This document shows, piece after piece, positions 59,511-64,000 of a stretch of DNA of 64,000 bases. The notes beneath the pieces are model-generated. The model was not told where the DNA came from. It saw only the letters and a list, made by a program, of their open reading frames with translations, and ran no database searches. Numbering within the stretch: the stretch's first letter is position 1; each line of letters starts with the position of its first letter. The DNA is from Diadema setosum (taxonomy: Eukaryota; Echinodermata; Echinoidea; Diadematoida; Diadematidae). The position numbers were made by a program, and so were the translations under genes. The stretch is taken from assembly GCF_964275005.1 (NCBI RefSeq), contig NC_092695.1, forward strand, positions 12,415,697 to 12,479,696. Direction: 5' to 3'.

Positions 59511-62402
59511 AGTGAGTATGAAAAAAAAAAGGTAATCCAACTTTCGAGGGCTACTAATTCAAAAATTGTCAGCTATAGAGAGCGCAATGTTAGTTGTGAG
59601 GAAACTCTTCTCCTTTACATTGATGCCTAATTATGTTGATGAATGTCATGCAAGACTGAGCACATGAACTTTAAAGACAACAATGACAAATTGCACTTTT
59701 CCAAGTTTGCGTGTTATTGCGAAGGAACAATGTATGTCTCACTGCATGGATGAGAGCTGTCAATGAAAATGGTCAAGTCATCAGGCCAGCCAGAGAAATT
59801 CGGTTTTTCATACTGGAGTATTTTCATGCATTTATGCATACATAGATTCTTTATGCATACACACATACATACATCATGTATGCGTGTCCAATATTTCTCA
59901 CAAGGTGACCTAGATTCACCAGGCTGGGAGTGCATGATCACAACTCTCATGCACTCAAAAGACAAATACGGACAATCATTCCCACCTTGCTCTCCCCTGG
60001 TAATATGCAGAATAACTTTTTCTTTATTCATTTTTTTTCGCCTGCAAGGCCAGGGTCCTTTCAATTATCCCTCAAAGTGATAAATTCTCGACCTCATGAC
60101 CATCACATGAGATATATTCTTGTCCCCCACGCACCCTTTAGCGGAAAAGAGGAAACATTCCAAAAAGTTTAACTGAATGTTAATGGTTCAGTAATCAAGG
60201 CCGATGACGTCATAAGTGTTTTTTGCGCAATATCGTCGTTGTTAATATATCAATCTGTAGAAACATTCAGCTTTGGCATGTTTGTGTGTCGCAATGGATT
60301 CATTCTTTTTCGGTAAACAATCACAACACCCAGATAGACTTTGCCTTAGTCGCTTGATACTGTGACAATGTTTATATAGGCACAGCATGGGGTGTTTGTG
60401 TTCAAGAGAAATTCCGCTACATTTCAAGTTGACTTCAATAGATACATCAAAATCAAAAGTCTCACGACAATTACACAAAGCAATCACAATCACACATACA
60501 ATCTTGCTGAGATGATGATGATTGTCGATCATTACCTCACCAAAGTCTTCATTGATGTGGTGATCTTCTCACAATCTTCCCTAAATTTTCAAGTTTAAAA
60601 TAACCCAGCAAGGAGATTTTACATCCTTTCCATCAGATCACTATAGAGCTGTAAATACTGTACTTATACTAGTAGTTGATGGATTAGTGATTGGAAACCC
60701 GGGGTGGAGTTCTATCACATATATAGCAATCTTAGGGGAATGGTGCTGCTGTGACGTCATCGCCTTATTATTATGATACAATTCTCATTCCTATGGGAAT
60801 CTTTCGTGACACCATGTATAAAACTTCAAAATGTTTCAAAAGAAGTTCAACATGTATTGTTTTCCTTGTTTGACTTAAGTTTTTCGTTTTTGCTCCTTAA
60901 TATGATTATTGAGTGGAACTTCCCTTTAAACCTTGGTCTTCCCCGCTGGTCGGCTTTGTTGTTTGACGCTATCTAAATGCATGGAGTGTCGTGTAAAGCG
61001 TCACAACGACGTCATAACGGTACTTGATGACACGTTCGGCCATGGTATTAAAAGGGCGTTTTCAATCTATATTATGGGTTATTAAGCCTGTTCAAGGAAC
61101 ACTATAGATAGCTCCATTCACTTTTTTTTTTTCATTTTATGTGATCATTGAATGGCTAATGATGCAAACATGTCATGATGATAACAATTTTGTCCTGACT
61201 TAAATAATATGTTATATATTTCTTTTTCTCGTTGCCCCGTCTATTCACTTTGCTGCAATATCTCCTGATTTCCACATCCATCAGCCATCCAGACACTAAT
61301 ACATCACCATCATCTTATACGGCTTGACGTATAAAGAATAGGAGAATGAAGACCTTAACTCTTTTGATGCCAATGAGTCAAATGTGGACAAAATCTGCAC
61401 ACAAACTTATGAACAGGCAAATAATTTTGGCACGCAGTAGGTTAAACCCAGGGCTGGTAAACCCCCTCCCCACTGAAATAAAATCAAACAAACAAACAAA
61501 ACGACAGGCTATTGTTAAAGCATCGAAAAACCGGTCCAATTATTCTTGTTCCTCCTTCATAAGATTAAGGGATGTTCCAGGCCATTTACATAATTTCACA
61601 TCATGTAGGCGTACATAAATCGATAGTGCCATGTATAGATTTATGGAATTTATTGTGATCCTTGGGTAGTTGTTGATAAACAAATAAACTGAAAAAAACC
61701 CAATATACACTGAACAAGGATGATGACATAGGAGGCCCACGTAATAACAGTAATGTAGCTAATGTATTCTATTACAATACCACTTGCTTAACAATATTTT
61801 ACCCGTGTAGAATTTATGCATGGTTTCTTCTTTTGTTGTGCTTCCTTGAGCACCCAATCATGCGTTCTTACGTAAAGCTTATACGTTATCACCCTCGTTC
61901 ACTGTGATTTGTTAGGAATTTTGAAAACATTTTTATTCCTCATTCCAATCACTACAAATTTTGAAACTCTGTATCCAGTATATCTATTATAGGTGTTCAA
62001 ATGCAGAAGCCTGGAAAGCGCCTTTTAACTATTAAACACTCCATTAATCTAAGTGTTCATTCCTTTATAGTAAAATCATGTATATAGTTTATGCTTTTGG
62101 TGTGTTTTGTATAACCTATTATTAGTGAAGTTCTTTTCCTAGATTTTTCAGTGTATGATTTTGAATACTATTAGTTAATGTTACGCTGCATTTTTATACA
62201 AAAACTGGATCAGATCAGACGTCCATATAAGATATCATCAAGATTGATTATTATGTAATGTGTGTGAAATTAAATTTGAAAATTGAGAAAGCGGTTTTTT
62301 TTCTTCTGATCAATAAAATCTTAAATTACAATACAAATGGAATCCTATAACAGGAACAATACTGCAGTCTTTCCGTCCCTGATATCTCTCTTTCTCTCTC
62401 CT

Positions 62403-62440
<38 letters not shown>

Positions 62441-64000
62441 GTTAACTCCCTTTCTTTCCCTTTTCTATTCATTATTCTATTGTATCTGCGTGTGCGTGTG
62501 TGTTTGTTTGCGTGTACGTATCTGTGTTTAAAGTTCCAGCTTTTATCTGTTAATTTCGGCAGTAATGCAACAAACAGCGCCGTGAGAAAATTGGCTCATG
62601 TTGTTGCAGATGATTGTTATCATTTGAAGCATTCAAATATTGGTTGCCTTGAAAAATTACTCATGCCATGATGTGGATGGGCTGTCGCGAACACGGAGTT
62701 CATATCGTTGAAGTGTATTGGGTGGTGGTGTTTGCCTTGCCTGTTTTTCAGCATCTCATCACGTAGCCTATTGTTTAAACTTGTACTCCGCTATCAAACA
62801 CAATCTGACACGGGTGTGGAATTCCCCACTGAGAACGCAAAACATCCACAAACAATTTGACGTCGTTTACTTTTCTTTAAAGGAGAAGACGTGAAGCCGT
62901 TGAGTGAATATGACTACCTCCCAGTTAATTCCTAGACATTATTGAAATGTAAGCTATAAAATGTTAGCGTCTGAATATGTCTCATGTTGAAGGCCTACAA
63001 CGACAGTCATGTGTCTATACAGTTACGATTACACTATTATGTATCATGTAAATGCCGTTACGATTACACTATGTATCATGTAAATCCTTGCGATTAGAGT
63101 TTTTATGGGATAGAATTAATTGTAACTGCTTTATAACTTAACCATCAAAACATGAATTTGTATAGGATATTTTACGGCGCAGACCAATGAAACAGTTAAA
63201 TTGTGGATCCATAACATAACTACTTCAACTTCTTAGCAGTATTGTGATTAGAACCATGGCTATCATTCTGTGAAAACAGAACAAAATTTCTCATATCTTT
63301 CTCATCTTAAGTCCGATTTTGATGAAGCTTCTACGAAGTCGTATACAGCACTTCAGTATCACTTCTTGCCCTAAAAGAGCTAAACTGGGGAATCACAAAT
63401 ATTCAGTGCATTCGAAAGCGAGATGTGAATAAGTCAAACAGTCATCAGGCATGTAAAAACGCATGCAAACGGTCACATACCTTCACTTTTTATCACGCAT
63501 ACAAACCATTACCTCGCATTAGTACATGTACTCCACACAAAGGAGTTACGTCGTATAAAACGATCCAATTAATGTTATATTACACTGTTTTTATTTGATC
63601 TTTATATGAGATTTAATTTGATTTCTCGTTGATTATCAACACAAAGTAAAGTTATTGAGTAATATTTGAACAGAGGAAATGCATGGAAACAGGCAAATGA
63701 TTGACTTAAATGTACAGCATTGTCTTTCTTGATAATGCAAAATGAAGACGAGCGTGTGTCACTTTACGCACGATTAAAAAAAAAAGATTTTACGTATATA
63801 CCTGCTGTTCAAGACGAAATTTAGCAAATCTCTGATATAGAAAAGCACGAGACCATTATCATAATCAGAGCAGAGCAGATGTAAAAGGAAACTCATAAAG
63901 GAAAAATGATTTGCCTTTTCACTTTTAGAACAAAATGGTTACAATTTTCTTTCATCACTAGTTATTCGACAGGAGGAAAGCTGATGTACATTATCCTTCC
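59511..64000. other. Right flank without a supported gene
   Basis: AT-rich sequence with short open frames only. None shows a recognisable domain or a convincing splice context. Apart from the CT tract, nothing here can be named. Confidence 0.45.
62394..62440. repeat. (CT)n microsatellite
   Basis: Nearly pure CT dinucleotides. Confidence 0.9.

Overview
The window looks like nuclear DNA of a marine deuterostome invertebrate, most likely an echinoderm. This is an inference from a spliced, AT-rich genome with a sacsin-family giant gene, CR1/jockey-type LINEs, many small palindromic transposons and a local RING-gene expansion. There is no bacterial, viral or CRISPR content. All exon models were built by eye from splice signals and reading phase.

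Region 1 (about 1-24,300, minus strand) holds one complete sacsin-like gene. Six coding exons (24101-24078, 21367-21343, 16206-16124, 14698-14440, 14221-12689, 11027-151) keep phase throughout and give 12,801 nt, or 4,266 residues. The protein has three Hsp90-type ATPase/sacsin repeat regions, then a J domain with an HPD motif, then a C-terminal HEPN domain. It starts directly at the first repeat and lacks the N-terminal ubiquitin-like domain of vertebrate sacsin. Its introns hold a broken near-full-length LINE (17018-21331), a 935-bp TA-flanked DNA element (22085-23019) and a 250-bp foldback element built from GGGTCA half-sites (11404-11653).

Region 2 (about 24,300-30,720) has no convincing gene. 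It contains a 406-bp palindromic MITE, possible promoter sequence and microsatellites.

Region 3 (about 30,720-59,510) is a tandem array of three roughly 9-10 kb units. Each unit carries one two-exon gene on the minus strand. Exon 1 encodes two C3HC4 RING fingers. Exon 2 encodes a linker and a C-terminal ubiquitin-like domain ending in RLRGG plus a three-residue tail. Both exons join in phase 1 in all three copies (309, 305 and 305 residues). Each promoter keeps a TATA box and, about 45 bp further upstream, a perfect palindromic kappaB-type site, which suggests immune or stress control. This RING-RING-ubiquitin fusion is the best candidate for an undescribed system here: an E3-like protein that may carry its own conjugatable modifier. 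Copies 2 and 3 are nearly identical across the ubiquitin exon and downstream sequence but about 5% different across the RING exon. The intron of copy 1 has collected several transposons absent from copies 2 and 3.

Region 4 (about 59,510-64,000) shows no gene that can be supported.
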